In this document: positions 16,277 through 23,424 of the stretch, one piece after another
Layout: every line of letters starts with the position of its first letter
Position numbering within the stretch: the stretch's first letter is position 1
From: Streptomyces sp. AP-93
GTDB lineage: Bacteria > Actinomycetota > Actinomycetes > Streptomycetales > Streptomycetaceae
Direction of reading: 5' to 3'
Assembly: GCF_022808175.1 (NCBI RefSeq)
Contig: NZ_JALGBX010000010.1
Coordinates: 243,474 to 307,473, forward strand
Length of the DNA: 64,000 nucleotides
Position numbers and translations under genes: made by a program
Notes under the pieces: model-generated
Seen by the model: the letters and a program-made list of their open reading frames with translations, nothing else
Told to the model about the DNA's origin: nothing
The model's database searches: none

Positions 16277-16948
16277 ATGAGCAGCACGCGCACCGAGCGC
16301 ACCGAGATCATCGGCACCCCGGCGGGCGAGGCCCGCATCACCTGGTACCCGGCCCCGGCGGGCAAGGCCCGCCTGGTGCTCGCCCTGGGCCACGGAGCCG
16401 GCGGCGGGATCGAGGCCCGGGACCTCCAGGCCCTGGCCGCGGCCCTGCCCGCCCTCGGGATCACCGTGGCGCTGGCCGAGCAGCCCTGGCGGGTCGCCGG
16501 GAAGAAGGTCGCAGCCGCGCCCAAGGTGCTGGACGCGGGCTGGAACGCCCTGTGGCCCGCCTTCGCGGAGCCCGGTCTGCCCGTCGTCGCGGGCGGCCGC
16601 AGCGCCGGGGCCCGGGTGGCCTGCCGCACCGCCGCGGAACTGGGCGCGGCCGGGGTGCTCGCGCTGGCCTTCCCGCTGCACCCGCCGGGCCGGCCGGAGA
16701 AGTCCCGGGCCGAGGAGCTGCTGGGCGCCGGGCGGCCGGCGCTGGTGGTCCAGGGCGGCCGCGACGCCTTCGGGCGGCCGGAGGAGTTCCCGGCGCGGGG
16801 AGCGCGCGGAGCCTCGTACGAGCTGGTGGAAGTGGAGGGCGGGGACCACGGCTTCGCCGTGCCGAAGAGGACCGGGCCCACGCAGGAGGAGGCCCTCGCG
16901 GTGATCACCGGGGCGGTGGCCGGGTGGCTCGGCCGGCTGCCGGTGTGA
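16277..16948 (+). CDS. Alpha/beta-hydrolase family protein
   Basis: A 223-aa small hydrolase related to the dienelactone-hydrolase/KANL3-Tex30 group. The nucleophile elbow is G-G-R-S-A-G-A, with the acid in Q-G-G-R-D-A-F and the His in G-G-D-H-G-F. An oxyanion-type L-G-H-G-A-G-G-G lies near the N-terminus. No signal peptide is present. The start chosen is the ATG at 16277 (M-S-S-T-R-T-E); an upstream in-frame start at 16211 would add an Ala/Pro-rich stretch. It precedes sigR by 114 nt, and the sigR promoter lies in that gap, so it is not in the sigR operon. Substrate unknown. Confidence 0.8.
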   Translation: MSSTRTERTEIIGTPAGEARITWYPAPAGKARLVLALGHGAGGGIEARDLQALAAALPALGITVALAEQPWRVAGKKVAAAPKVLDAGWNALWPAFAEPGLPVVAGGRSAGARVACRTAAELGAAGVLALAFPLHPPGRPEKSRAEELLGAGRPALVVQGGRDAFGRPEEFPARGARGASYELVEVEGGDHGFAVPKRTGPTQEEALAVITGAVAGWLGRLPV

Positions 16949-16987
16949 GGTCGGTGTGACGTTGGTCCCGAAACCCGCGCCCCGCCG

Positions 16988-17014
16988 GGGAATGCGCCGC
17001 CCGGGCCGCCTGTT
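16988..17014 (+). promoter_or_regulatory. SigmaR-dependent promoter of sigR
   Basis: GGGAAT at 16988-16993, an 18-nt spacer, and GTT at 17012-17014 exactly match the sigmaR consensus GGAAT-N18/19-GTT. It lies about 50 nt before the ATG at 17063, giving the autoregulatory loop known for sigR in S. coelicolor. Confidence 0.88.
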
Positions 17015-17062
17015 GTCCCGGATGTCGGTACGTACGGGAAGACGTCGGAGGAGAGGCACCGC

Positions 17063-17872
17063 ATGACCCAGGTCATCAGCCAGAACCGTCCGCAGGCCGC
17101 TGACCTGGACTGGACAGTGCTGCCCGCGCCCAAGCGCGGCTTGGTTCGGGCGGCGGGCGACCGGGATGGTCGACTATTCTCCGATTCGAGCGGGTCCGCT
17201 TTCGGAGCCGCCACGCAGTCGGAGGAGGTGGGTCCTGTCGCCGGGACCGACGAAGGCCACGCGGAGGAGACGACCCCGGAGCGCAATGCGCGCTTCGAGA
17301 GGGATGCCCTCGGCTACCTCGACCAGATGTACTCGGCCGCCCTGCGCATGACGCGCAATCCGGCCGACGCCGAGGACCTGGTCCAGGAGACGTACGCGAA
17401 GGCGTACGCGTCCTTCCACCAGTTCCGCGAGGGCACCAACCTGAAGGCGTGGCTGTACCGCATTCTGACCAACACCTTCATCAACTCGTACCGCAAGAAG
17501 CAGCGCGAACCCCAGCGCAGTGCGGCGGAGGAGATCGAGGACTGGCAGCTTGCGCGCGCCGAGTCGCACATGTCGACGGGCTTGCGTTCCGCAGAGTCGC
17601 AGGCTCTCGATCACCTGCCCGATTCCGACGTGAAGGAAGCTCTCCAGGCCATTCCGGAGGAGTTCCGCATCGCGGTCTATCTTGCCGACGTGGAGGGCTT
17701 TGCGTACAAGGAGATCGCGGACATCATGGGTACACCCATCGGTACGGTCATGTCGCGACTGCACCGTGGCCGCCGTCAACTCCGTGGAATGCTTGAGGAC
17801 TACGCCCGTGAGCGCGGGCTCGTCCCGGCCGGCGCGGGAGAGTCGAACGACCTGAAAGGCTCGGGCTCATGA
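17063..17872 (+). CDS. sigR: ECF sigma factor SigR, including the long (sigmaR') form
   Basis: The redox-responsive ECF sigma factor that drives the thiol-oxidative-stress regulon. From the ATG at 17063 (GGAGGAG 9 nt upstream) the protein has 269 residues. Region 2 lies at about 85-150 (D-A-E-D-L-V-Q-E-T-Y) and region 4 at about 195-250 (A-Y-K-E-I-A-D-I-M). An in-frame GTG at 17228, preceded by GGAGGA, gives a 214-residue form starting G-P-V-A-G-T-D. The difference is exactly 55 residues, the same as the unstable sigmaR' isoform described in S. coelicolor that provides negative feedback. The upstream promoter is sigmaR-type, so it should yield the long form. The stop overlaps rsrA by 4 nt. 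Confidence 0.95.
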   Translation: MTQVISQNRPQAADLDWTVLPAPKRGLVRAAGDRDGRLFSDSSGSAFGAATQSEEVGPVAGTDEGHAEETTPERNARFERDALGYLDQMYSAALRMTRNPADAEDLVQETYAKAYASFHQFREGTNLKAWLYRILTNTFINSYRKKQREPQRSAAEEIEDWQLARAESHMSTGLRSAESQALDHLPDSDVKEALQAIPEEFRIAVYLADVEGFAYKEIADIMGTPIGTVMSRLHRGRRQLRGMLEDYARERGLVPAGAGESNDLKGSGS

Positions 17873-18210
17873 GCTGCGGAGATGCGCACGAGACGGAGTG
17901 CTCCGAGGTCCTGGACCACCTTTATGAGTTCCTGGACCAGGAGATGCCCGACAGTGACTGCACGAAGTTCGAGACGCACTTCGGCGAGTGCAATCCCTGT
18001 CTGGAGAAGTACGGCCTGGAACAGGCCGTGAAGAAGCTGGTCAAGCGCTGCTGCGGATCGGACGACGTGCCGACCGACCTGCGCTCCAAGGTGATGGGGC
18101 GGATCGAGCTCATCCGTTCGGGGCAGGCCGTGCCGGACCATGACATTACGGCCCCGGCGCCCGAGCCGGCCGTCGCCGCCGAGCCCATGCCGGGATCCGC
18201 GGCGGGCTGA
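17869..18210 (+). CDS. rsrA: Zinc-binding redox-sensing anti-sigma factor RsrA
   Basis: A 113-aa ZAS-family anti-sigma factor that holds sigmaR under reducing conditions and releases it when its cysteines form disulfides. The zinc motif H37-x3-C41-x2-C44 and Cys11 are all present. The full cysteine set (3, 11, 31, 41, 44, 61, 62) has the numbering I recall for S. coelicolor RsrA, so the trigger disulfide C11-C44 can form. The start overlaps the sigR stop (ATGA), indicating translational coupling and balanced sigma/anti-sigma synthesis. The tail after residue 85 is Pro/Ala-rich and poorly conserved. Confidence 0.97.
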   Translation: MSCGDAHETECSEVLDHLYEFLDQEMPDSDCTKFETHFGECNPCLEKYGLEQAVKKLVKRCCGSDDVPTDLRSKVMGRIELIRSGQAVPDHDITAPAPEPAVAAEPMPGSAAG

Positions 18211-18272
18211 AAAGTTGAAAATCGGCCAGGTTCGCCGATGAAGTAGTACCCGATTGAACAATCTTGAACAGC

Positions 18273-18321
18273 CGCCCCCGGAAGGGCACTTCCTTCACTC
18301 GAACGTGGTAATCCGGGGGCG
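18273..18321 (+). terminator. Stem-loop downstream of rsrA
   Basis: CGCCCCCGGA at 18273-18282 pairs perfectly with TCCGGGGGCG at 18312-18321 around a 29-nt loop. It lies 62 nt after the rsrA stop, probably ending the sigR-rsrA transcript. The long loop is unusual for a terminator. Confidence 0.5.
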
Positions 18322-18438
18322 TCCGCATGGCGCAATGCAAAAATGTGGCCCACCTCGCTCCCGGCCCCACTTATTCTCCCCATTCGGTACTGGTTTGATT
18401 CGTACCTGACTTGCACGGCTCAGGGGGAGGAGAGCGCC

Positions 18439-20100
18439 ATGCGGGTACTTCCGCCGTTGGCGCGCGCCTACGTCCTGTGCGCCGTCATCGCCGCCTGCGC
18501 GTGCGTCGCCCCGGCCGTCACCGGTTCCGCCACACCGTGGCCCTCCATCGGTCTGCTCTCCGTGCTCTACCTCGGCTGCGAACTGGTCAAGGTCTGCCCG
18601 CTCATGGGGCGCCGGGTGCCCGAGGGCCTCGGCTCCTTCTTCCCGGTGGTGCTGGCCGCCGTGTTCCTCCTGCCGCCGGCGGCCGCCGCCCTCGTCGCGC
18701 TCCCCGGCGGACTCGCCGGGACCGTGACGGCGCGGCCCGCCCGGGTGCGGCGCATCTGGCACGGGGCGCAGCAGTCCATAGCCGCCTGGACCGCCGGGCA
18801 GCTCTACGGGCTGCTGGGCGGGCCCGAGGCGCTGGGCGCGGGCTCCGCCGGCGGGACCGGGCCGCCGGGGCCGGACGGGTCCGTGTCGCCGGGGGGTCCG
18901 GCCGCCTGGGTCGCCGACTTCCCGTACGTGATGTTCCCCGCCGCCGCCGCGGCCGTCGCCTTCTGCCTGGTGCTGACCGCCCTCGACGGCGGCATCCTGG
19001 CCGCCGCCGAACGCCGGCCCGCCGCCACCGCCTGGCGGGGCCTGGTGACCCGGTCCCTCGCCCCGCACTGCGTGCACGGCCTCGCCGGGCTGATGATGGC
19101 CGTCATGTGGCGCAGCCCGTACGGACTTCCGGCCGCACTGCTCGTCATGCTGCCGATGTACATCTCCTGCTGGGTCTTCGCGCAGTACCACCGCGAGCGC
19201 GCCGCCCACCAGGCCACCATCCGGGCGCTGGTCCAGGCCGTCGACATCAAGGACCGCTACACCCGCGGCCACAGCGAGCGGGTCGGCCAGGCCTCGGCGA
19301 TGATCGCCCGCGAGCTGGGCATGGGCGAGGAACGCCTCGAAGTCGTCCGCATCGCCGGGATCCTGCACGACGTGGGCAAGCTCGGCGTCCCGACCCGGCT
19401 GCTGCGCAAGGACGGACCGCTGACCCCCGAAGAGCGCAGGATCATCGAACTCCACCCCGAGTACGGACACGAGATGGTGCGCGGCATCGGCTTCCTGGGA
19501 GAGGCCCGCGCGGCGATCCTGCACCACCACGAGCGGGTGGACGGCTCCGGCTACCCGTACGGGCTGACCGGGGAGCAGATCCCGGTGCTGGCCCGGGTCG
19601 TGGCGGTCGCCGACGCCTTCGACGCGATGACCTCGACCCGGTCGTACAGCAGGGCCCGCCCGGTGCCGGTCGCCCTGGCCGAGCTGGAACGGTGCGCGGG
19701 GGCCCAGTTCGACCCGGAGATGGTGCGGGCGCTGGTCGACGCGATCGGCCACCAGGGCTGGCATCCGAAGGTGACCTCGGACGACGACCTCCAGGTGATC
19801 CCGGCCGGCGGTTCCGAGCTGATCCCGGCCGGCGGCGGCGACGTTCCCGCTGCTGTGGCCGAGGGGGCCGTGCGGGAGGCCGTGCCCGCCGGTGCGGCGC
19901 TGACCGGACTGCCCGCCCAGGCCGCCCCGGCCGGAGCCGCGGCCCAGGCCCGCGCGAGCGGGAGCCCGCTCCCGGCCGCCGGTGCCGGGGACCCCTGCCA
20001 CTGCGTGCCGGGGCCCGCCGCCGAGCCCGGAGCCGCCGCCGAGGAGGAGCCGGGAGCCCCCGGCTCCCCGTCCGCCCCCGCCGCGGGAGCGAACGCATGA
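18439..20100 (+). CDS. Membrane HD-GYP domain protein, putative cyclic-di-GMP phosphodiesterase
   Basis: A 553-aa protein. The N-terminal half (about 1-240) is hydrophobic with six or so membrane segments. A complete HD-GYP domain follows at about 265-430: His310-Asp311 in H-D-V-G-K-L-G, and the diagnostic H-H-E-R-V-D-G-S-G-Y-P at 363-373. This fits hydrolysis of cyclic di-GMP, which controls development in Streptomyces. The C-terminal ~120 residues are Ala/Pro/Gly-rich. The start at 18439 is preceded by GGGGGAGGAG; the frame is open further upstream but without a ribosome site. The stop overlaps the next gene (ATGA), so the two HD proteins are co-translated and may interact. Confidence 0.85.
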   Translation: MRVLPPLARAYVLCAVIAACACVAPAVTGSATPWPSIGLLSVLYLGCELVKVCPLMGRRVPEGLGSFFPVVLAAVFLLPPAAAALVALPGGLAGTVTARPARVRRIWHGAQQSIAAWTAGQLYGLLGGPEALGAGSAGGTGPPGPDGSVSPGGPAAWVADFPYVMFPAAAAAVAFCLVLTALDGGILAAAERRPAATAWRGLVTRSLAPHCVHGLAGLMMAVMWRSPYGLPAALLVMLPMYISCWVFAQYHRERAAHQATIRALVQAVDIKDRYTRGHSERVGQASAMIARELGMGEERLEVVRIAGILHDVGKLGVPTRLLRKDGPLTPEERRIIELHPEYGHEMVRGIGFLGEARAAILHHHERVDGSGYPYGLTGEQIPVLARVVAVADAFDAMTSTRSYSRARPVPVALAELERCAGAQFDPEMVRALVDAIGHQGWHPKVTSDDDLQVIPAGGSELIPAGGGDVPAAVAEGAVREAVPAGAALTGLPAQAAPAGAAAQARASGSPLPAAGAGDPCHCVPGPAAEPGAAAEEEPGAPGSPSAPAAGANA

Positions 20101-21356
20101 GGGGCTGGGCCGTCGCCGTCGTGCGCGGGGCCGCCGGAGCGCTGACCGTGGCCGCGCTCGGGCACACCGTGTGGAACGGCCTGACCGAGCCGGGCATCGC
20201 CCTCGCCTTCGGCACCCTGATCACCATCGGCGAGCTCGCCCGCCGGGACAGCGGCGACGCCGCCCGTCAGCAGCCCGCGCCGCTCGGATCCGCGGGGGCG
20301 CTCGCGTACGCCCTGCTCGGGCAGAACGCCGGAGCCCCCACCCACCACGGGGTGCTGCAGATCGTCGCCGTGGTCGTCGCGGCCGCGCTCCTCGGGATCG
20401 TCCCGCACATCGCCCGGGGCCGCGGACCGGCCCTCGACCACCTGGCCCGCCGCGTCCTCACCGTCACCTTCGCCGCCGTCTGCTTCCAGCCGCTCTACAA
20501 CTCCGGGCGGCTGGAGCAATGGGTCGGCCAGGGCCCGTACCTCGTGTTCTTCCTGGTCGTCGTCCTCGGGCTCACGGCCCTGTGCGACGCGGTCCTCGGC
20601 GCGGCCCTCGCCGGGGCCCGCACCGGCTGGCCGTTCGCCCCGCTGCTGCGCGACGAGCTCCGCGCCCAGCTGGGCATCGGCTCCGCGATCTGCGCCACGG
20701 GCGTCGTGATGGCCCTCGGCGTCGCCGTCGCCGGCCTGTGGGCGGTGCCCGTCTTCAGCGTGCCGCTGCTCCTGACCCAGATGTCCTTCCACCGGATCAC
20801 CGCCATCCGCACCACCTACCGCCAGACCATCACCTCCCTCGCCCGCGCCACCGAGATCGCCGGCTACACCCGGCCCGGCCACTCCCGCCGGGTCGCCGCC
20901 CTCAGCTGCGCCGTGGGGCGGGAGCTGGGCCTCTCGGAGCGGGAGCTCAGGGTGCTGGAGTACGCCGCCCTCATGCACGACATCGGGCAGCTCTCCCTCG
21001 TCGACCCGGTCCCGGCCGGGGCCACCGCCGAGCTGCCCGAGGCCGAGGCCCGCAGGATCGCCGGGCTCGGCGGGGAGGTGGCCCGCCAGACGGGCGTCCC
21101 GGCCGAGGTCGCGGTGGTGGTGGAGCTGCAGGCGGCCCCGTACCGCGACCAGCCCGTCGCCGCCCGGATCGTGCGCGCGGTCAACGCGTACGACGATCTC
21201 GTCGGCGGTGCCCGTCACCCGGGCGGCTCATTGGAGGCCCTGGAGCGGCTGCGCCTGGGGACCGGCCGCGATTACCAGCCGGAAGTCGTGGAGTGTCTCG
21301 CCAGGGTGCTCGCCCGGGGCGGACGTGCCAGAGTCGTACCCGTCCCGCCTGGGTAA
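20097..21356 (+). CDS. Membrane protein with a degenerate HD domain, partner of the HD-GYP protein
   Basis: A 419-aa protein with the same architecture as the preceding gene: about six hydrophobic segments (1-235), then an HD-type domain. The core His-Asp pair is kept (M-H-D-I-G-Q-L), as is an upstream H-S-R-R-V. The lysine of H-D-x-G-K is Gln, and the second half has lost H-H-E-x-x-D-G-x-G-Y-P entirely (replaced by V-E-L-Q-A-A-P-Y). It is therefore unlikely to be an active phosphodiesterase and may instead sense or regulate its partner. The 4-nt ATGA overlap implies stoichiometric co-expression. It looks like a tandem duplicate that has diverged. Confidence 0.75.
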   Translation: MRGWAVAVVRGAAGALTVAALGHTVWNGLTEPGIALAFGTLITIGELARRDSGDAARQQPAPLGSAGALAYALLGQNAGAPTHHGVLQIVAVVVAAALLGIVPHIARGRGPALDHLARRVLTVTFAAVCFQPLYNSGRLEQWVGQGPYLVFFLVVVLGLTALCDAVLGAALAGARTGWPFAPLLRDELRAQLGIGSAICATGVVMALGVAVAGLWAVPVFSVPLLLTQMSFHRITAIRTTYRQTITSLARATEIAGYTRPGHSRRVAALSCAVGRELGLSERELRVLEYAALMHDIGQLSLVDPVPAGATAELPEAEARRIAGLGGEVARQTGVPAEVAVVVELQAAPYRDQPVAARIVRAVNAYDDLVGGARHPGGSLEALERLRLGTGRDYQPEVVECLARVLARGGRARVVPVPPG

Positions 21357-21404
21357 CCCATGGGTAATGAGCGGCCGTCCGAGTGGGCATGGTTGGATGC
21401 CAGT

Positions 21405-21464
21405 GAGAGTGTTTCCAGCAGGAGCGTTCGCAGCAGGAGTGTCCCGAGCAAGAGTGTCCGGCAG
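21405..21464 (+). repeat. Four imperfect 15-bp tandem repeats before the TPR gene
   Basis: Units at 21405-21419, 21420-21434, 21435-21449 and 21450-21464 share the pattern RRGAGYGTYYSSAGC. They lie just before the preferred GTG start at 21474; if translation begins at 21360 they encode a five-residue S-V-x-S-R repeat. Confidence 0.6.
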
Positions 21465-21473
21465 GCGGGAATC

Positions 21474-22481
21474 GTGAGGATCTTCGGGAAGGTACGGCAT
21501 CGGCCCTCCGCCTCGTGGCGGCAGGCCACCGACCGCGCGTTCACGCTGATCGGCGACGGTCGGTACGAGGACGCGGGCGCGCTCCTGACCAGAGCGGCGG
21601 ACCTGGAACCCTGGCTGTCCGAGTCCTGGTTCAACCTGGCGCTGCTCCACAAGTTCCGCCACGACTGGGAGCAGGCGCGGGCCGCCGGGCTGCGTGCCGT
21701 GGCCCTGCTCGACCGGGAGACCGGTGCCCCGGACTGGTGGAACGTCGGCATCGCCGCGACCGCGCTGCAGGACTGGCCGCTGGCCCGGCGCGCCTGGCAG
21801 GCCTACGGGCTCAAGGTGCCCGGAGACCCGCACGGCGCGGGCGGCGGGGGCCACTCCAACGGCGAACCGGTCGGCATGGAGCTCGGGAGCGCGGCCGTAC
21901 GGCTGTCGCCCGAGGGTGAGGCCGAGGTGGTCTGGGGCCGCCGGCTGGACCCGGCCCGCATGGAGGTCCTGTCGATCCCGCTGCCCTCCTCGGGCCGGCG
22001 CTGGGGCGAGGTCGTCCTGCACGACGGGGTCCCGCACGGCGAGCGCGTCACCGCGGCCGGGCCCTCCTACCCCGTGTTCGACGAGATCGAGCTGTGGGCG
22101 CCCTCCCCGGTGCCGACCTGGGTGGTGCTCCTGGAGGCGGCCACCGAGGCCGACCGCAACGCCCTGGAGCAGCTGGCCTCCGACGCCGGCTTCGCCGCCG
22201 AGGACTGGTCCTCCTCGGTGCGGCTGCTGTGCCGGACCTGCTCGGAGAGCGCGATGCCGAGCGGCGAGGGGGACGGGGAGCACCTGGACCCGCACGACCA
22301 CAGCGAGCCTGGCCACCCCGGCCCGCTGGGGCACCGTACGACCGGGTCGGGATCCCTGTGGGTGCCCGAGCGGGAGTGCGGGATCGCGGCGCCGGCGGGC
22401 CTGGTGCGCGGGCTGCTCGACGGCTGGGTCGCGGACAGTCCGGACAGCCGGGAGTGGCGGGATCTCGAAGAAGTCTGCTGA
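21474..22481 (+). CDS. TPR-containing hypothetical protein
   Basis: A 335-aa protein from the GTG at 21474 (R-I-F-G-K-V-R-H). Two to three TPR-like units occupy about residues 15-110 (A-L-L-T-R-A-A-D-L-E-P-W and N-L-A-L-L-H-K-F). A mixed region of unknown fold follows, with a His/Asp/Gly-rich loop (about 275-295) and a C-x-x-C (L-C-R-T-C-S). An ATG at 21360 would add 38 residues encoded by the tandem repeats; it has no ribosome site, so the GTG is preferred. It follows the HD pair by 117 nt and precedes def by 65 nt. Function unknown. Confidence 0.7.
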   Translation: MRIFGKVRHRPSASWRQATDRAFTLIGDGRYEDAGALLTRAADLEPWLSESWFNLALLHKFRHDWEQARAAGLRAVALLDRETGAPDWWNVGIAATALQDWPLARRAWQAYGLKVPGDPHGAGGGGHSNGEPVGMELGSAAVRLSPEGEAEVVWGRRLDPARMEVLSIPLPSSGRRWGEVVLHDGVPHGERVTAAGPSYPVFDEIELWAPSPVPTWVVLLEAATEADRNALEQLASDAGFAAEDWSSSVRLLCRTCSESAMPSGEGDGEHLDPHDHSEPGHPGPLGHRTTGSGSLWVPERECGIAAPAGLVRGLLDGWVADSPDSREWRDLEEVC

Positions 22482-22546
22482 GCCGGGGCCGTAGTCTGTA
22501 CCGGCACAACGGTGACTGGTGGAATTACGGAAGGCGTACGGCGGAC

Positions 22547-23182
22547 ATGGCGCAGCAGGAGAACGACGTTGTCGAGAGCGTGAACGACGGGTACGTCGTC
22601 GACACCGAGGACTGTGAGGCGCGCGAGCTCGCCCACCGTGAGCGCGGCACCGCCCGCCCCATCACGGTCGTCGGCAACCCGGTCCTGCACCGGGAGTGCA
22701 AGGACGTCACCGAGTTCGGTGACGAGCTGGCGCAGCTGATCGACGACATGTTCGCCAGCCAGAAGGCCGCCGAGGGCGTGGGCCTCGCCGCGAACCAGAT
22801 CGGCGTCGACGCCAAGGTCTTCGTCTACGACTGCCCGGACGACGACGGCAACCGTCACACCGGCGTGGTGATCAACCCGAAGCTCGTCGAGCTGCCGGCC
22901 GGAGCCCGGATCCTGGACGACTCGAACGAGGGCTGCCTGTCGGTCCCGACCGCCTACGCCTCGCTGGCCCGCCCGGACTACGCCGAGGTGACCGGCCAGG
23001 ACGCGCAGGGCAACCCGATCAAGGTGCGGGGCACCGGCTACTTCGCGCGCTGCCTCCAGCACGAGACCGACCACCTGTACGGCTACCTGTACATCGACCG
23101 GCTCTCGAAGCGCGACCGCAAGGACGCGCTGCGGCAGATGGAAGAGGGCACCGCGCGCTACGACACGGTTCCGAACGCGTAG
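22547..23182 (+). CDS. def: Peptide deformylase
   Basis: A 211-aa metallo-deformylase that removes the formyl group from nascent proteins. All three motifs are present: G-V-G-L-A-A-N-Q-I-G near 84, E-G-C-L-S-V-P near 128, and Q-H-E-T-D-H-L near 170, supplying the Cys and two His metal ligands and the catalytic Glu. An acidic N-terminal extension of about 35 residues precedes the catalytic core, as in other actinobacterial paralogues. The ATG at 22547 follows a weak ribosome site. Transcription ends at the hairpin at 23203-23239. More than one def is usual in Streptomyces. Confidence 0.94.
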   Translation: MAQQENDVVESVNDGYVVDTEDCEARELAHRERGTARPITVVGNPVLHRECKDVTEFGDELAQLIDDMFASQKAAEGVGLAANQIGVDAKVFVYDCPDDDGNRHTGVVINPKLVELPAGARILDDSNEGCLSVPTAYASLARPDYAEVTGQDAQGNPIKVRGTGYFARCLQHETDHLYGYLYIDRLSKRDRKDALRQMEEGTARYDTVPNA

Positions 23183-23202
23183 CCGCCCGTACCCGTACGC
23201 GA

Positions 23203-23239
23203 AAAGGCGTCCCGCTCCCGACCGGAGCGGGGCGCCTTT
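23203..23239. terminator. Terminator between def and the 23-codon gene
   Basis: A 16-bp stem (23203-23218 with 23224-23239, one T-G wobble) with a 5-nt loop and A/T-rich ends (AAA...TTT), so it can act in both directions. It lies 20 nt after def and 20 nt beyond the stop of the small minus-strand gene. Confidence 0.85.
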
Positions 23240-23259
23240 CGCGTGGAGCGGTGCGGGGG

Positions 23260-23331
23260 CTAGTCCCAGGAGATGTCGCTCGGTTCGGGCGCGGCCGGGT
23301 GCGGGCCGACGGTCCGGATGGTGCGAGTCAT
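23260..23331 (-). CDS. Putative 23-aa peptide gene downstream of nrdS
   Basis: An ATG at 23331 opens 23 codons ending in TAG. AGGGGA lies 4 nt before the start. Most third codon positions are G or C, as in neighbouring genes, and the bidirectional terminator lies 20 nt past the stop. The peptide begins M-T-R-T-I-R-T-V-G and ends P-S-D-I-S-W-D: basic N-terminus, Pro/Ala-rich middle, acidic C-terminus with one Trp; no Cys, no signal peptide, no membrane segment. It lies 93 nt after the nrdS stop on the same strand. I do not recognise it; a RiPP precursor-like, regulatory or leader peptide are possible readings. Confidence 0.5.
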   Translation of the reverse strand: MTRTIRTVGPHPAAPEPSDISWD

Positions 23332-23424
23332 GGGATCCCCTGTCGTATGCGAACGAGCAAACCGTAGGACGAAAACGATCAAGACGGGGAAAGTTCTTGC
23401 TCAATTCGTCAAGTCGGCCGGACG

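Noticed and set aside
22482..22546. SigmaR promoter upstream of def
   Set aside because: GGAAT occurs at 22521-22525, but no GTT follows at 18-19 nt.
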